From Microbacterium mangrovi (GTDB taxonomy: Bacteria > Actinomycetota > Actinomycetes > Actinomycetales > Microbacteriaceae), in NCBI RefSeq assembly GCF_000802305.1, contig NZ_JTDK01000006.1, forward strand, positions 806,001 through 870,000: a DNA stretch of 64,000 bases, in the 5' to 3' direction. The number at the start of each line of letters is the position of its first letter. Position 1 is the first letter of the stretch. Below the pieces are notes generated by a model. The model made no database searches, was not told the DNA's origin, and was given only the letters and a program-made list of their open reading frames with translations. Below are positions 41,367 to 50,226 of the stretch, piece after piece. The translations under genes were made by a program, and so were the position numbers.

Positions 41367-43071
41367 GGCTGACCTTCGAGCCGCTCGCCCCAACGAGGAA
41401 GTCAAGGTCCGCGCCCTGGTCCGCCTGGAGCACATGATCCACGTAGAGGCGCTCCCAACCGCGTCGAGGAGCTGCAAAGCCCTCGAGCGTTGCTTCATTC
41501 GGACGTCGGGCAGAAAACTCCTCGTCAGAAACGTCGAGGTCGAGACGACGATTACGCACGTCGAGCGTGATCCAATCCCCTGTCTGTACGACGGAAAGCG
41601 GCCCACCAGCAGCCGCCTCGGGTGTGACATGCAGGACGACGGTTCCGTACGCGGTCCCGGACATCCGGCCATCGCATACCCGGACCATGTCCCGGACGCC
41701 GCGCTCGAGCAGCTTCTTGGGCAACGGCATGTTCGAGACCTCCGGCATGCCCGGGTAGCCCTTCGGACCACACCCGCGCAGGACCATGATCGAGGTTTCG
41801 TCGATCTCGAGGTCCGGGTCGTCGATGCGCGCACGGAAGTCTTCGATGCTGTCGAAGACAACAGCCCGGCCGCGGTGCTTCAGCAGGTGTGGGGACGCGG
41901 CAGAGGGTTTGATGATGGCGCCGCCGGGGGCGAGCGAGCCACGGAGGACGCTGATCCCGGCCGCAGGTTGAAGGGGAGCGTCCCTTGGTGTGATCACGTC
42001 TCGATCCCAGATACGTGCATTGTCGAGGTGGTCGACAAGGGGCCTCCCCGTGATGGTGAGCGCAGTCGGGTCCAGCAGGTCCCGCACCTCACGGAGCACA
42101 GCAAGGAATCCGCCCGCACGCTGCAGGTCGTCCATCAAGTACTTCCCCGAGGGCTGAAGATTCACAAGAAGGGGAACCTCTGCTCCGATGCGGTCGAAGT
42201 CGTCGATCGTGAGGTCGATACCCAACCGGCCCGCGATCGCGAGAAGGTGGACTACTGCGTTCGTCGAGCCGCCGATGGCGGCGAGCGCCACGATCGCGTT
42301 GTGGAAGTTGGCCTTGGTGAGGAACGTCGACGGACGGCGGTCATCCGCCACAAGCTGGACGGCGAGCCGACCCGTCTCGTGCGCCGCCTCCAGGAGCCGT
42401 GCGTCGGGTGCCGGCGTGCCGGCGAGGCCGGGGATAACCGTTCCAAGGGCCTCGGCGACCAGAGCCATGGAGGAAGCCGTACCCATGGTGTTGCAGTGGC
42501 CCTTGCTGCGGATCATGGACGATTCGGACTTCATGAAGTCTTCTTGGCTCAGGGTGCCGCCGCGCACCTCCTCGCTCAGCCTCCAGACATCCGTGCCGCA
42601 CCCCAGCGCCTCCCCACGGAAGTGCCCGGTCAGCATCGGACCGCCGGGAACGACCACCGCCGGTAGGTCGACGGATGCGGCGGCCATCAGCAGCGACGGG
42701 ATGGTCTTGTCGCAGCCCCCGAGCAGGACGACACCATCGATGGGATTGGCACGGAGCATCTCCTCGGTGGCCATTGCCGCCATGTTTCGCCAGAGCATCG
42801 CCGTGGGTCGCACCTGGGTCTCACCCAGCGAGACCACAGGGAGTTCAAGCGGGACACCGCCGGCTTCGTAGATCCCGTTCTTCACGGACTGGGCGACCTC
42901 GGTGAGGTGGGCGTTGCAGGGGGTGAGGTCGGAGGCCGTGTTCGCGATGGCGATCTGCGGTCGTCCGTCGAACGCGCTGGCCGGGACTCCCCGCCGCATC
43001 CACGCCCGATGGATGTACGCATTTCGATCGTCGCCGGAGTACCACTCTGCGGTGCGAAGGTTCGTCACCAT
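41353..43071 (-). CDS. IlvD/Edd-family sugar acid dehydratase
   Basis: 572-residue Fe-S dehydratase. The three cluster-ligand Cys are at 52 (LTPCNAH), 120 (LLGGCDKTIPS) and 193 (KGHCNTMGTASSM). Other hallmarks are GGSTNAVVHLLAIAGRLGID and RGCGPKGYPGMPEVSNMPLP, with DGRMSGTAYGTVVLHVTPEA. The sequence is of the pentonate/hexonate dehydratase subgroup (D-xylonate, L-arabonate, L-fuconate) more than of true IlvD, which fits the lactonase and FAH genes transcribed divergently. Expected reaction: aldonate to 2-keto-3-deoxy acid. The ribosome site is weak, and an inverted repeat lies immediately before the start codon. Confidence 0.9.
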   Translation of the reverse strand: MVTNLRTAEWYSGDDRNAYIHRAWMRRGVPASAFDGRPQIAIANTASDLTPCNAHLTEVAQSVKNGIYEAGGVPLELPVVSLGETQVRPTAMLWRNMAAMATEEMLRANPIDGVVLLGGCDKTIPSLLMAAASVDLPAVVVPGGPMLTGHFRGEALGCGTDVWRLSEEVRGGTLSQEDFMKSESSMIRSKGHCNTMGTASSMALVAEALGTVIPGLAGTPAPDARLLEAAHETGRLAVQLVADDRRPSTFLTKANFHNAIVALAAIGGSTNAVVHLLAIAGRLGIDLTIDDFDRIGAEVPLLVNLQPSGKYLMDDLQRAGGFLAVLREVRDLLDPTALTITGRPLVDHLDNARIWDRDVITPRDAPLQPAAGISVLRGSLAPGGAIIKPSAASPHLLKHRGRAVVFDSIEDFRARIDDPDLEIDETSIMVLRGCGPKGYPGMPEVSNMPLPKKLLERGVRDMVRVCDGRMSGTAYGTVVLHVTPEAAAGGPLSVVQTGDWITLDVRNRRLDLDVSDEEFSARRPNEATLEGFAAPRRGWERLYVDHVLQADQGADLDFLVGASGSKVSRESH

Positions 43072-43072
43072 T

Positions 43073-43089
43073 ATTCCAACTTTCGGAAT
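43073..43089. promoter_or_regulatory. possible IclR operator in divergent promoter region
   Basis: Inverted repeat ATTCC-(7)-GGAAT, with a further GGAAC 21 bases on (43104-43108) within an unusually A/T-rich stretch. It lies in the 78-base gap between the dehydratase and IclR genes, where the regulator should bind. Confidence 0.45.
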
Positions 43090-43149
43090 TGTGGTCTAAA
43101 TACTGGAACTGTTGCTAGCATAGGCGGCCGACGAGGAGGACAACAACCA

Positions 43150-43947
43150 ATGCCAAGCAAGGACGTCGACGCTCCCGGCGACGGGCGGCTCGTGGGCACC
43201 GATCGCGTGCTCGGGGTGCTCACCGAACTTGCCGGATTCCCTTCCGGCGTCACGCTGGACGAGATGGTGAATCGAACGGGGCACCCGAAGGCGACCGTCC
43301 ATCGTGCTCTGGCCTCGCTCAAGCGGGCCGGGTTCGCGAGCCAGGACGGACGAGGTCACTATGTGCTCGGTGACGAGTTCATCCGCCTTGCGTTCGCGCA
43401 CCACGAAGCCAGGCCGGAGCACATCCGAGTCCGTCCGCTCCTGGACCGGCTCACCGAACGCTTCCACGAGACGATCCACTTCGCTGTCCTCGACGGAACG
43501 GACGTCGTCTACCGCGACAAGGTCGACCCGCTCACTGGCGCGGTCCGGTTGACGTCGACCGTCGGTGGACGCAACCCCGCGCACTGCACGGGTGTCGGCA
43601 AGGCCCTCCTTGCGACCAGGCTCTTAACTCTGTCCCAAGTTGAGGAATGGATCGGCGATCGGGAGCTGGAGCAACGCACCGCGCGTACGGCGACGAGCGC
43701 CCTCGAACTCCACGAGCAGTTGGTCGAGACACGCGAGCGCGGCTATGCAGTGGACGACCAAGAGAACGAGCCCGGAATCAACTGCCTGGCCGTCCCCGTC
43801 TACCTCGCGTCGCCCAATGAGCCGTCCGGCGCCGTGAGCGTCAGCGCGGTTGCGTATCGAACGCCGCTGCCGACTCTCGTGGAGCGGGCCGACGAGATCC
43901 TCGCTGTCGTCCGCGACCTGACGGGATGGCAGGAGCGAACATCGTGA
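43150..43947 (+). CDS. IclR-family regulator
   Basis: 265-residue IclR-type transcription factor. Winged HTH at residues 15-75 (VLGVLTELAGFPSGVTLDEM, ATVHRALASLKRAGF, YVLGDEFIRLA), then the GAF-like effector domain with VDPLTGAVRLTSTVGGRNPAHCTGVGKALLA and GYAVDDQENEPGINCLAVPVY, the signature C-terminal region. GAGGAGG lies ten bases before the ATG. It heads the plus-strand operon and faces the dehydratase operon, so it probably controls both in response to a sugar acid intermediate. Its stop overlaps the lactonase start as GTGA. Confidence 0.93.
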   Translation: MPSKDVDAPGDGRLVGTDRVLGVLTELAGFPSGVTLDEMVNRTGHPKATVHRALASLKRAGFASQDGRGHYVLGDEFIRLAFAHHEARPEHIRVRPLLDRLTERFHETIHFAVLDGTDVVYRDKVDPLTGAVRLTSTVGGRNPAHCTGVGKALLATRLLTLSQVEEWIGDRELEQRTARTATSALELHEQLVETRERGYAVDDQENEPGINCLAVPVYLASPNEPSGAVSVSAVAYRTPLPTLVERADEILAVVRDLTGWQERTS

Positions 43948-44852
43948 CTGGCGACCTCGTCGTAGCCACCGACACGACATACTTCCTCGCCGAGGGTCCG
44001 ATCTGGGATCCCGTCCGGTCTCGTGTGCTCTGGGTCGATATTCCGGCTGGGAACGTGCTGTCCGGCGTCCTTCGCGACGATGGCACGATCGAGGTACTCG
44101 AATCGCTGGAAGTCGGCGAATCCGCAGGCGCAGTCGCAGTCTCTGACCGTGGTGACCGGCTCGTCGCCGGCCGACACCGTCTTCTGGTGATCGATGTCGA
44201 CGGTGCTGTCGCCTCCCTTCCTCCGATCGAGAGCGGGCCGCGACGCTTCAACGACGGCAAGCCAGATCCGGCTGGACGATTCCTGGTCGGCACCCTTTCG
44301 TCTTCCGGCCACTCGGAGCAGGAACGCCTCCTGCAGATCGACCGTGACGGCAGCACGCGCGTGATCGATACCGACCTGACCTTGTCGAACGGCCTGGGAT
44401 GGACCAGGGACAGCCGGCTCTTCTACAACGTGGACACGGAGCGCCGTCTCGTCTACCGGCGTCCATACGACGTTGCGACAGGAGCGACGGGGCCCCGTGA
44501 GGTCTTCCTGACCTTCGATACCGGATTTCCCGATGGGCTCACGATCGATGAGAACGGATTTCTGTGGATCGCGATGTGGGGTCTCGGAGAGGTGCGACGG
44601 TACAGTCCGGCCGCCACTCTTGACCGCACCATCGAGGTCCCCGCACCCCACACGTCGAGCCTCAGCTTCGTCGGCCCAGACCTCGACACACTCGTCATCA
44701 CCACGGCTCGGCAGGACCTCACGGACGAGACGCTTGCAGAGTTCCCTCTCTCCGGCCGCCTGTTCACTATCAACCCCGACGTGCGAGGTTTTCCGCAGCC
44801 TCTGTGGAGTGGCCTTCCCACACCGACCACCGAAAAGCAAGGAACCAGATGA
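43944..44852 (+). CDS. SMP-30/gluconolactonase-family sugar lactonase
   Basis: 302-residue six-bladed propeller lactonase opening an aldonolactone to the acid. Metal ligands are visible: Glu in FLAEGPIWD, Asn in FNDGKPDPAGRFLVGTL, Asn in TLSNGLGWT and Asp in GFPDGLTIDENG. The start is the GTG at 43944, with GGAG upstream and a GTGA overlap with IclR, rather than the ATG at 43926. Its stop overlaps the FAH gene by ATGA. Substrate by context: L-rhamnono- or L-fucono-lactone. Confidence 0.92.
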   Translation: MTGDLVVATDTTYFLAEGPIWDPVRSRVLWVDIPAGNVLSGVLRDDGTIEVLESLEVGESAGAVAVSDRGDRLVAGRHRLLVIDVDGAVASLPPIESGPRRFNDGKPDPAGRFLVGTLSSSGHSEQERLLQIDRDGSTRVIDTDLTLSNGLGWTRDSRLFYNVDTERRLVYRRPYDVATGATGPREVFLTFDTGFPDGLTIDENGFLWIAMWGLGEVRRYSPAATLDRTIEVPAPHTSSLSFVGPDLDTLVITTARQDLTDETLAEFPLSGRLFTINPDVRGFPQPLWSGLPTPTTEKQGTR

Positions 44853-45709
44853 AGCTCCTCCGAATCGGCGACTTCGGCGCCGAGAAGCCCGCCGTCCTCG
44901 TCGACGACGACCGCTATGTCGACCTCAGCGATGTCGTCTCCGACTTCGATGAAGAGTTCTTCGCGGGTGACGGTGTCGCCGCGATTCGCAGCCTCGTCGC
45001 CGATCGCATTGCAGACGGCCGGGTGGCGAACCTGGGCGGACAGCGCATCGGCGCTCCGATCGCACGCCCCCACCAGATCATCTGCGTGGGGCTCAACTAC
45101 TCGGACCACGCGGCCGAGACCGGGCAAGCCGTCCCCGACGAACCGATCTTGTTCACGAAGTCACCGAATACTCTCGTCGGACCGAATGACGACGTCCGAA
45201 TTCCGCGCGGTTCCACGAAGCCGGACTGGGAGGTCGAACTGGGAATCGTGATCGGCAAGCGCACCAGCTACCTCGATTCGGTCGAGGCCGCTCGCGAGCA
45301 CATCGCCGGATGGACGCTCGTCAATGATGTGTCTGAGCGGGCATTCCAGATGGAGCGTGGCGGGCAGTGGTTGAAGGGCAAGTCCGCTGAGACTTTCAAT
45401 CCGGCTGGGCCCTGGCTCGTCACCCCGGACGAGATCGACGATGTCATCGACCTCGGGATGTGGCTGGACGTGAACGGCGTCCGACGTCAGTCCGGTTCGA
45501 CGGCGACGATGATCTTCGATCCCTTCTTCATCGTCCACTACATCAGTCAGTTCATGGTGCTCGAGCCGGGCGACCTGATCAACACGGGCACGCCGCCCGG
45601 TGTCGGCATGGGATTCCGCCCCGAAATCTGGCTTCAGGCAGGCGACGTGATGGAACTCGGAATCGAGGGCCTCGGCACGCAGCGCCAGAACGTGGTCGCA
45701 CCGCGATGA
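44849..45709 (+). CDS. FAH-family 2,4-diketo-3-deoxy-sugar-acid hydrolase
   Basis: 286-residue fumarylacetoacetate hydrolase-family enzyme. The Mg2+ ligands are in PDWEVELGIVIG (two Glu) and LVNDVSERAFQ (Asp); ICVGLNYSDHAAE, FTKSPNTLVGPND, SGSTATMIFDPFFIV and NTGTPPGVGMG are the family blocks. It is close in type to hydrolases that split 2,4-diketo-3-deoxy-L-rhamnonate/L-fuconate to pyruvate and lactate. Position between lactonase and dehydrogenases, with 4-base overlaps on both sides, supports that role. Other FAH-family enzymes cleave acylpyruvates, so the assignment depends on context. Confidence 0.9.
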   Translation: MKLLRIGDFGAEKPAVLVDDDRYVDLSDVVSDFDEEFFAGDGVAAIRSLVADRIADGRVANLGGQRIGAPIARPHQIICVGLNYSDHAAETGQAVPDEPILFTKSPNTLVGPNDDVRIPRGSTKPDWEVELGIVIGKRTSYLDSVEAAREHIAGWTLVNDVSERAFQMERGGQWLKGKSAETFNPAGPWLVTPDEIDDVIDLGMWLDVNGVRRQSGSTATMIFDPFFIVHYISQFMVLEPGDLINTGTPPGVGMGFRPEIWLQAGDVMELGIEGLGTQRQNVVAPR

Positions 45710-46752
45710 GGGCGTTCGTCGTCCGAGGCCCGAGGGACGCGGGTGTCGAGGACGTCCCGGAGCCCTCCCCCGCGCAGGGTGAGGTTCTCATCGACGTCCG
45801 CCGGGCCGGCGTGTGCGGAACTGATGCGGAGTTCTTCAGCGGGGAGATGCAGTACCTCCACGATGGCAACGCGCAGTACCCGATCCGCCTCGGTCACGAA
45901 TGGATGGGGATCATCACCGGCGTGGGCGAGGGCGTGGAGACATCCTGGGTGGGTCGTCGAGTGACTGGCGACACGATGCTCGGCTGCGGCGCGTGCCACC
46001 GATGCGCCAAAGGCCGCCATCACGTGTGCGAGAACCGAACCGAGCTCGGCATCCGGGGAGGGCGCCCGGGAGCCCTGGCGGAGAAGTTGGCTTACCCGGC
46101 GCGCTACCTCCATCCGCTTCCTGATTCCGTCGACGACGCAGCCGGCGCACTCATCGAACCCGCAGGAAACGCGTTGCGTTCAGTCTGGGCGGCCGAAGTT
46201 GTCCCGGGGGATCGCGTGCTCGTCCTTGGGATCGGCACCATCGGCCTCCTTGTCGCGATGTTCGCGCGTGCCGAGGGCGCCGACGTGCACCTCATGGGGC
46301 GGTCGAACGGATCGATGCAATTCGCGCGTTCCCTCCACTTCGACGCGGTCTGGGACGAGCAGTCGCTCCCCGACCTGCCCTGGGATGCCGTGATCGACTG
46401 CTCGAATGCAGCCGCCCTCCCCGCCAAGGCGCTGGAACTCGTGGAGCCCGCGGGACGCGTCGTCTATGTCGGTCTTGCGGGAAGCCCCAGCACCATCGAC
46501 ACGCGCACCCTCGCGCTCAAGGACGTCACCGCGGTCGGCATCCTCGGAGCCAGCGCCGCTCTTGATGGCGTCATCGCCGCGTTCGCTTCGGGCGCTGTCG
46601 ATCCTCGCCCTCTCGTCGCAGCGACCGTCACACTCGAGGATGTGGCGGCCGCGCTGCGCGGAGAACTCCCCACTCAGGCCGGACCGGGTCCGAAGATTCA
46701 TGTCAGCCTCAATGACGCCTCCACCGGCGGGACTGGAAAGGAAGATCGATGA
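45706..46752 (+). CDS. zinc-dependent medium-chain dehydrogenase
   Basis: 348-residue MDR alcohol dehydrogenase. Catalytic zinc ligands lie in GVCGTD, RLGHEWMG and LIEPAGNA; the structural zinc loop GCGACHRCAKGRHHVCEN keeps all four Cys. The Rossmann motif is VLVLGIGTIGLLVAMFA. The sequence is of the sorbitol/L-threonine/sugar dehydrogenase type. Coupled by ATGA at both ends inside the oxidative operon, it probably oxidises the sugar at C1 or an alcohol of an intermediate. Substrate not proven. Confidence 0.9.
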   Translation: MRAFVVRGPRDAGVEDVPEPSPAQGEVLIDVRRAGVCGTDAEFFSGEMQYLHDGNAQYPIRLGHEWMGIITGVGEGVETSWVGRRVTGDTMLGCGACHRCAKGRHHVCENRTELGIRGGRPGALAEKLAYPARYLHPLPDSVDDAAGALIEPAGNALRSVWAAEVVPGDRVLVLGIGTIGLLVAMFARAEGADVHLMGRSNGSMQFARSLHFDAVWDEQSLPDLPWDAVIDCSNAAALPAKALELVEPAGRVVYVGLAGSPSTIDTRTLALKDVTAVGILGASAALDGVIAAFASGAVDPRPLVAATVTLEDVAAALRGELPTQAGPGPKIHVSLNDASTGGTGKEDR

Positions 46753-47423
46753 GAACGGCTCTCGTCACTGGAGGAGCCCGAGGGCTCGGAGCAGCGGTTG
46801 CGATCAGACTCCGGCAGGCCGGAACACGGGTCATCACGGTGGACCTGGCCGGCGATGCCGACCTCCACCTCGATGTCACGGATGACAGCGCGTTGCGTCA
46901 GGCCGCGATGGAGATCGGTGCGATCGACATCCTGATCAACTCCGCGGGCATCGTGGGGCCGAACAAGCCGATTCTGGAAACGGCCGCTGACGAGTGGCGA
47001 CTGGTGCTGGATGTGAACGTCCTCGGAACGGTCGCGACCATGCGCGCCTTCGTGCCCGGGATGGTGGAGCGCGGGTGGGGACGCGTGGTCAACTTCGCCA
47101 GCATGGCGGGGAAGGACGGCAATCCGAACCTGTCGATCTACTCCGCGTCGAAGGCTGCAGTAATCGCACTCACCAAGTCCGCCGGCAAGGAGCTGGCAAC
47201 GACAGGAGTATTGGTGAATGCGATCGCGCCGGCTGTGATCGCGACGCCGATGAACGAGGACACGGCGCCCGACGTCCTCGATCACATCACCAGCCTCATT
47301 CCGATGAAACGAGTGGGCCGACCTGATGAGGTCGCGGAGCTCGTCGCGTGGCTCGCATCCGATGCGGTCAGCTTCTCAACGGGCGCTGTCTATGACATCA
47401 GCGGCGGACGTGCGACGTATTGA
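46749..47423 (+). CDS. SDR-family 2-keto-3-deoxy-acid 4-dehydrogenase candidate
   Basis: 224-residue short-chain dehydrogenase: TALVTGGARGLGAAVAIRLR at the start, Asp in ITVDLAG suggesting NAD, DVTDD, NSAGIVGPN, Ser in VNFASMAGK, YSASK and the C-terminal VSFSTGAVYDISGGRAT. In the known diketo-hydrolase pathways for L-rhamnose and L-fucose a small SDR next to the FAH gene makes the 2,4-diketo substrate of that hydrolase, and this gene is the natural candidate. It is the last gene of the operon, followed by a hairpin. Confidence 0.88.
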   Translation: MRTALVTGGARGLGAAVAIRLRQAGTRVITVDLAGDADLHLDVTDDSALRQAAMEIGAIDILINSAGIVGPNKPILETAADEWRLVLDVNVLGTVATMRAFVPGMVERGWGRVVNFASMAGKDGNPNLSIYSASKAAVIALTKSAGKELATTGVLVNAIAPAVIATPMNEDTAPDVLDHITSLIPMKRVGRPDEVAELVAWLASDAVSFSTGAVYDISGGRATY

Positions 47424-47427
47424 ATCG

Positions 47428-47469
47428 GCAGCGGTCATCCCTGCTCACCAAAAGTGTGATGACCGCTGC
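47428..47469. terminator. hairpin between the SDR and GH43 genes
   Basis: Perfect 12-bp stem (GCAGCGGTCATC and its complement) around an 18-base loop in which CAC/GTG can also pair. It begins 5 bases after the SDR stop and lies 30 bases before the end of the convergent GH43 gene, so it likely ends both transcripts. Confidence 0.8.
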
Positions 47470-47498
47470 GAATCCGCTGCGCGCGCGATGTTCCGCAA

Positions 47499-49019
47499 CT
47501 AGTCACCGATCGGCCGATATCGCACCGCTCGCACGACACCTTCACCGGAGGGGCTCCCCAGCGCAAGCATCCGCCCCGTGAACCCGGATGCGACCTCGGA
47601 CGAGAGGTAGCGGCCATCCAATCTGGCGAGCTGGTGCCGCGTCCCCGAGGATTCGATCGCGAGAACGATGTCATCGGGTCCGGCATGACCGAGCGGCACA
47701 GTCAGCGACCCGGGTGAGACGGCCTCGATTCGCAGCGTCACCGAATCGTCAACGGGAACCGCGCCACGCGTCTGGTCCAGATCACCGATTCGAGCCTCAA
47801 CGCGGCCAACACCGTCACGGACGACGACTCCATACCAATGACGGTCATCAATGCGGAGTACCAGCGCGGCATCGCCCTCAGCATCGGCTTCGGCAGACCA
47901 GCGAAGATCACGAGGCCTCACACACAGCAGATCGGCGCCCACCCGCCATGCTCGCGCGAACTCAAGCCCACCATCAGGGCGCACAGAGACCGTGTTGGAC
48001 GGCTCCCCACCCGCAACCACCCAGCGCTGGTCGAGAACCGTCGCACTGAAGTCGTCCTCGAACGCGTGATCCGCCGGGCCGAGTTGGTAGCGGGTCTCGT
48101 CGAACACTGGCCAGCCGTCCACCCACGACACTCCGGCCAGAAATGTCTCCCGACCAAGCACATGGAAGCCCGGAATCGAGCCGCGAGAACGGACCCCCAG
48201 GTAGACCGCGGCCCAATCGCCGTCGGTCGTCTCGACGAGATCCGCGTGGCCGGCGTTCTGGACGGGATGCCCGGAACTGCGGTGCGTGAACACCGGGTTG
48301 TCCGGAGAGGGTTCGAAGGGCCCTGACGGGTGCGGCGAGCGTGCGACGGTCACAGTGTGCCCTCGTTCAGTGCCGCCCTCCGCGAGCAGGAGGTACCAGT
48401 ACTCGCCGACGTGATAGAGATGGGGACCTTCGGGCGCAGTCATCCCGGCCCCCTGCCAAACCTGCACGACCGGCCCGATCTCTCCGGTGGAAAGATCAAT
48501 GACGGCCTGCACAAGCTCCAGGTCGCCCTCGGAAAAGCTGAGCCGCTTCCACGTCAGATAGCAGCGGTCACCATCCCATGCCAGGTCTGGATCGATGCCG
48601 ACAGCGGCGGGCACGTAGACGGGGTCGCTCCAAGGTCCCGCCGCATCGGGCGCGCTGAAGATCAGCTGGCCGGCTTCATATTCATTCGCGTTGGTGGTCA
48701 CAAACCAGAAACGACCATCGTGGTGTCGAAGCGTCGAACCGTAGATGCCCTGCGACGGCCCGCCTTCCGCATGTCGAAACTGGCTCCGCCGGGTCAGAAT
48801 GTGCCCGATCTGGGTCCAGCTCGTCAGGTCGTCGCTCCGGAAAATCGGAGCGCCCGGGAAGTACTCGAAGCTGGATGTCGCGAGGTAATACGTGTCCCCC
48901 ACCCGGCAGATCGTCGGGTCGGGATACATACCGGCGATCACGGGATGCTCCGCGGCTGAGATGATCCCAGCCTCGTCGTTTGCAAGCCGGCTGGCAGGTT
49001 CTGCGGCCAAGGGATTCAT
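47499..49019 (-). CDS. GH43 glycosidase, second copy
   Basis: 506-residue family 43 enzyme, paralogous over its whole length to the one at 29.7-31.2 kb. Family acids: Asp34 in GMYPDPTI, the Asp in VGIDPDLAWD, and the Glu in APEGPHLY. It also shares LLAEGGTERGHTVTVARS, NAGHADLVETTDGDW and the C-terminal LARLDGRYLSSEVASGFTGR. No signal peptide, cytoplasmic. It stands alone on the minus strand, divergent from the LacI gene at 49164, which probably controls it. Likely a beta-xylosidase or alpha-arabinofuranosidase. The ribosome site is weak. Confidence 0.9.
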   Translation of the reverse strand: MNPLAAEPASRLANDEAGIISAAEHPVIAGMYPDPTICRVGDTYYLATSSFEYFPGAPIFRSDDLTSWTQIGHILTRRSQFRHAEGGPSQGIYGSTLRHHDGRFWFVTTNANEYEAGQLIFSAPDAAGPWSDPVYVPAAVGIDPDLAWDGDRCYLTWKRLSFSEGDLELVQAVIDLSTGEIGPVVQVWQGAGMTAPEGPHLYHVGEYWYLLLAEGGTERGHTVTVARSPHPSGPFEPSPDNPVFTHRSSGHPVQNAGHADLVETTDGDWAAVYLGVRSRGSIPGFHVLGRETFLAGVSWVDGWPVFDETRYQLGPADHAFEDDFSATVLDQRWVVAGGEPSNTVSVRPDGGLEFARAWRVGADLLCVRPRDLRWSAEADAEGDAALVLRIDDRHWYGVVVRDGVGRVEARIGDLDQTRGAVPVDDSVTLRIEAVSPGSLTVPLGHAGPDDIVLAIESSGTRHQLARLDGRYLSSEVASGFTGRMLALGSPSGEGVVRAVRYRPIGD

Positions 49020-49163
49020 GAGGTCTGTTTCTCCATCGTTACGGCGGCGCCGGGCACCGAGAGCACGGGGCGCACCACCGCTCGTCAGCGAGCGGCCATC
49101 TCACGCTCCCATTGGGTGTCGGCGTTCGCCGATCCTGTTGCGCGATAATGTGAAAGGAGACCG

Positions 49164-50219
49164 ATGAGCACCACATCACCGACCGAAGGGCGCCGGCCAT
49201 CGATGGCCGATGTCGCCACAGCCGCAGGCGTATCCGTCACCACCGTCTCGCGGGCGCTGTCCGGCAAGGGCGATCTGCCGACCGAGACGCGCGTGCGCAT
49301 TCAGGAGACTGCCCGAGCGCTCGGCTACACGCGATGGACGACGACTCGCGGGCGACCGGACACGACGGACGCGCGGATGATCGAGCTGGTCCTCGGCACC
49401 TACGACGACGCCTTCACGAACGAAGTCAGCGTCGGCGCCCGGCAGGCCGCGGCTCGCATGGGCTACGACCTGCTCCAGACCCTCGAGCGGGACGACCCGG
49501 AAGACGACTGGCCCGCCCGCGTCGCGCGGCGGCACCCCGCCGGAGTCATCTTGGGGCTCATCCAGCCCACGCACAATCAATTGGCACGGCTCAACGGTCT
49601 CAACATCCCGATCGTGCTGCTTGAGCCGGCCTCCGACCCGCACAATGAGCTCCAGAGTGTGAGCACCACGAACTGGCAGGGCGGCTACGACGCGGGCATG
49701 CACCTCGTCGGCCTCGGCCTCACTCATTTCATCTGCGTGGCGGGCGAGCCGAAGCTCCGGTTCGGTCGAGCACGTGAGAGCGGCTTTTCGCGCGCTGTCT
49801 TCGAGCACGTCCCGGGTTCCGTCTTCAATGTTGTCAAGAGTGACTGGACGACCCGACCGCTCACGGAGGAACTCGCTCCGCTTGTTCGCGGGCGCGGCCC
49901 GGTCGGCGTGTTCACCTGCAATGACAACATGGCCGTCGGGGTCTACACCGCCGCAAAGCGGCTTGGCCTGAGTATCCCCGACGACCTCTGTGTCATCGGT
50001 TTCGACGACACGGCGCGGTCAGCGCATATGGAGCCACCTCTGACCACGGTTCATCAGCCCATTCGCGCCCTCGCCGCGCGAGCGGTGGAGATGATCGAGC
50101 AGCTTCGTGCCGGGCACGAGTCCCGGGGCGACCGGATCGAGCTTCCGACGAGATTGGTCGTCCGCGGATCCACGCTTCCGCTGGAAGAGCCACCAGCCGC
50201 CGAGACCGACGCACAGTAG
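49164..50219 (+). CDS. LacI-family regulator, divergent from GH43
   Basis: 351-residue LacI/GalR protein: HTH MADVATAAGVSVTTVSRALS at 14-33, hinge YTRWTTTRGRPDTTD (longer than usual), effector domain with HFICVAGEPKLRFGRARESGF, VFTCNDNMAVGVYTAAKRLG and LCVIGFDDTARSAHMEPPLTTV. AAAGGAGA precedes the ATG. The 144-base gap to GH43 holds a 7-bp inverted repeat (CCGCTCG/CGAGCGG, 49078-49095) that may be an operator. It ends 7 bases before the convergent LacI gene. Confidence 0.92.
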   Translation: MSTTSPTEGRRPSMADVATAAGVSVTTVSRALSGKGDLPTETRVRIQETARALGYTRWTTTRGRPDTTDARMIELVLGTYDDAFTNEVSVGARQAAARMGYDLLQTLERDDPEDDWPARVARRHPAGVILGLIQPTHNQLARLNGLNIPIVLLEPASDPHNELQSVSTTNWQGGYDAGMHLVGLGLTHFICVAGEPKLRFGRARESGFSRAVFEHVPGSVFNVVKSDWTTRPLTEELAPLVRGRGPVGVFTCNDNMAVGVYTAAKRLGLSIPDDLCVIGFDDTARSAHMEPPLTTVHQPIRALAARAVEMIEQLRAGHESRGDRIELPTRLVVRGSTLPLEEPPAAETDAQ

Positions 50220-50226
50220 CGCGCGA

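Noticed and set aside
41367..41861. Upstream extension of the FAD/Fe-S oxidase frame
   Set aside because: It runs over the dehydratase gene out of frame and is Ser/Arg-rich; the GTG at 41366 with AAGGTC is the proper start.
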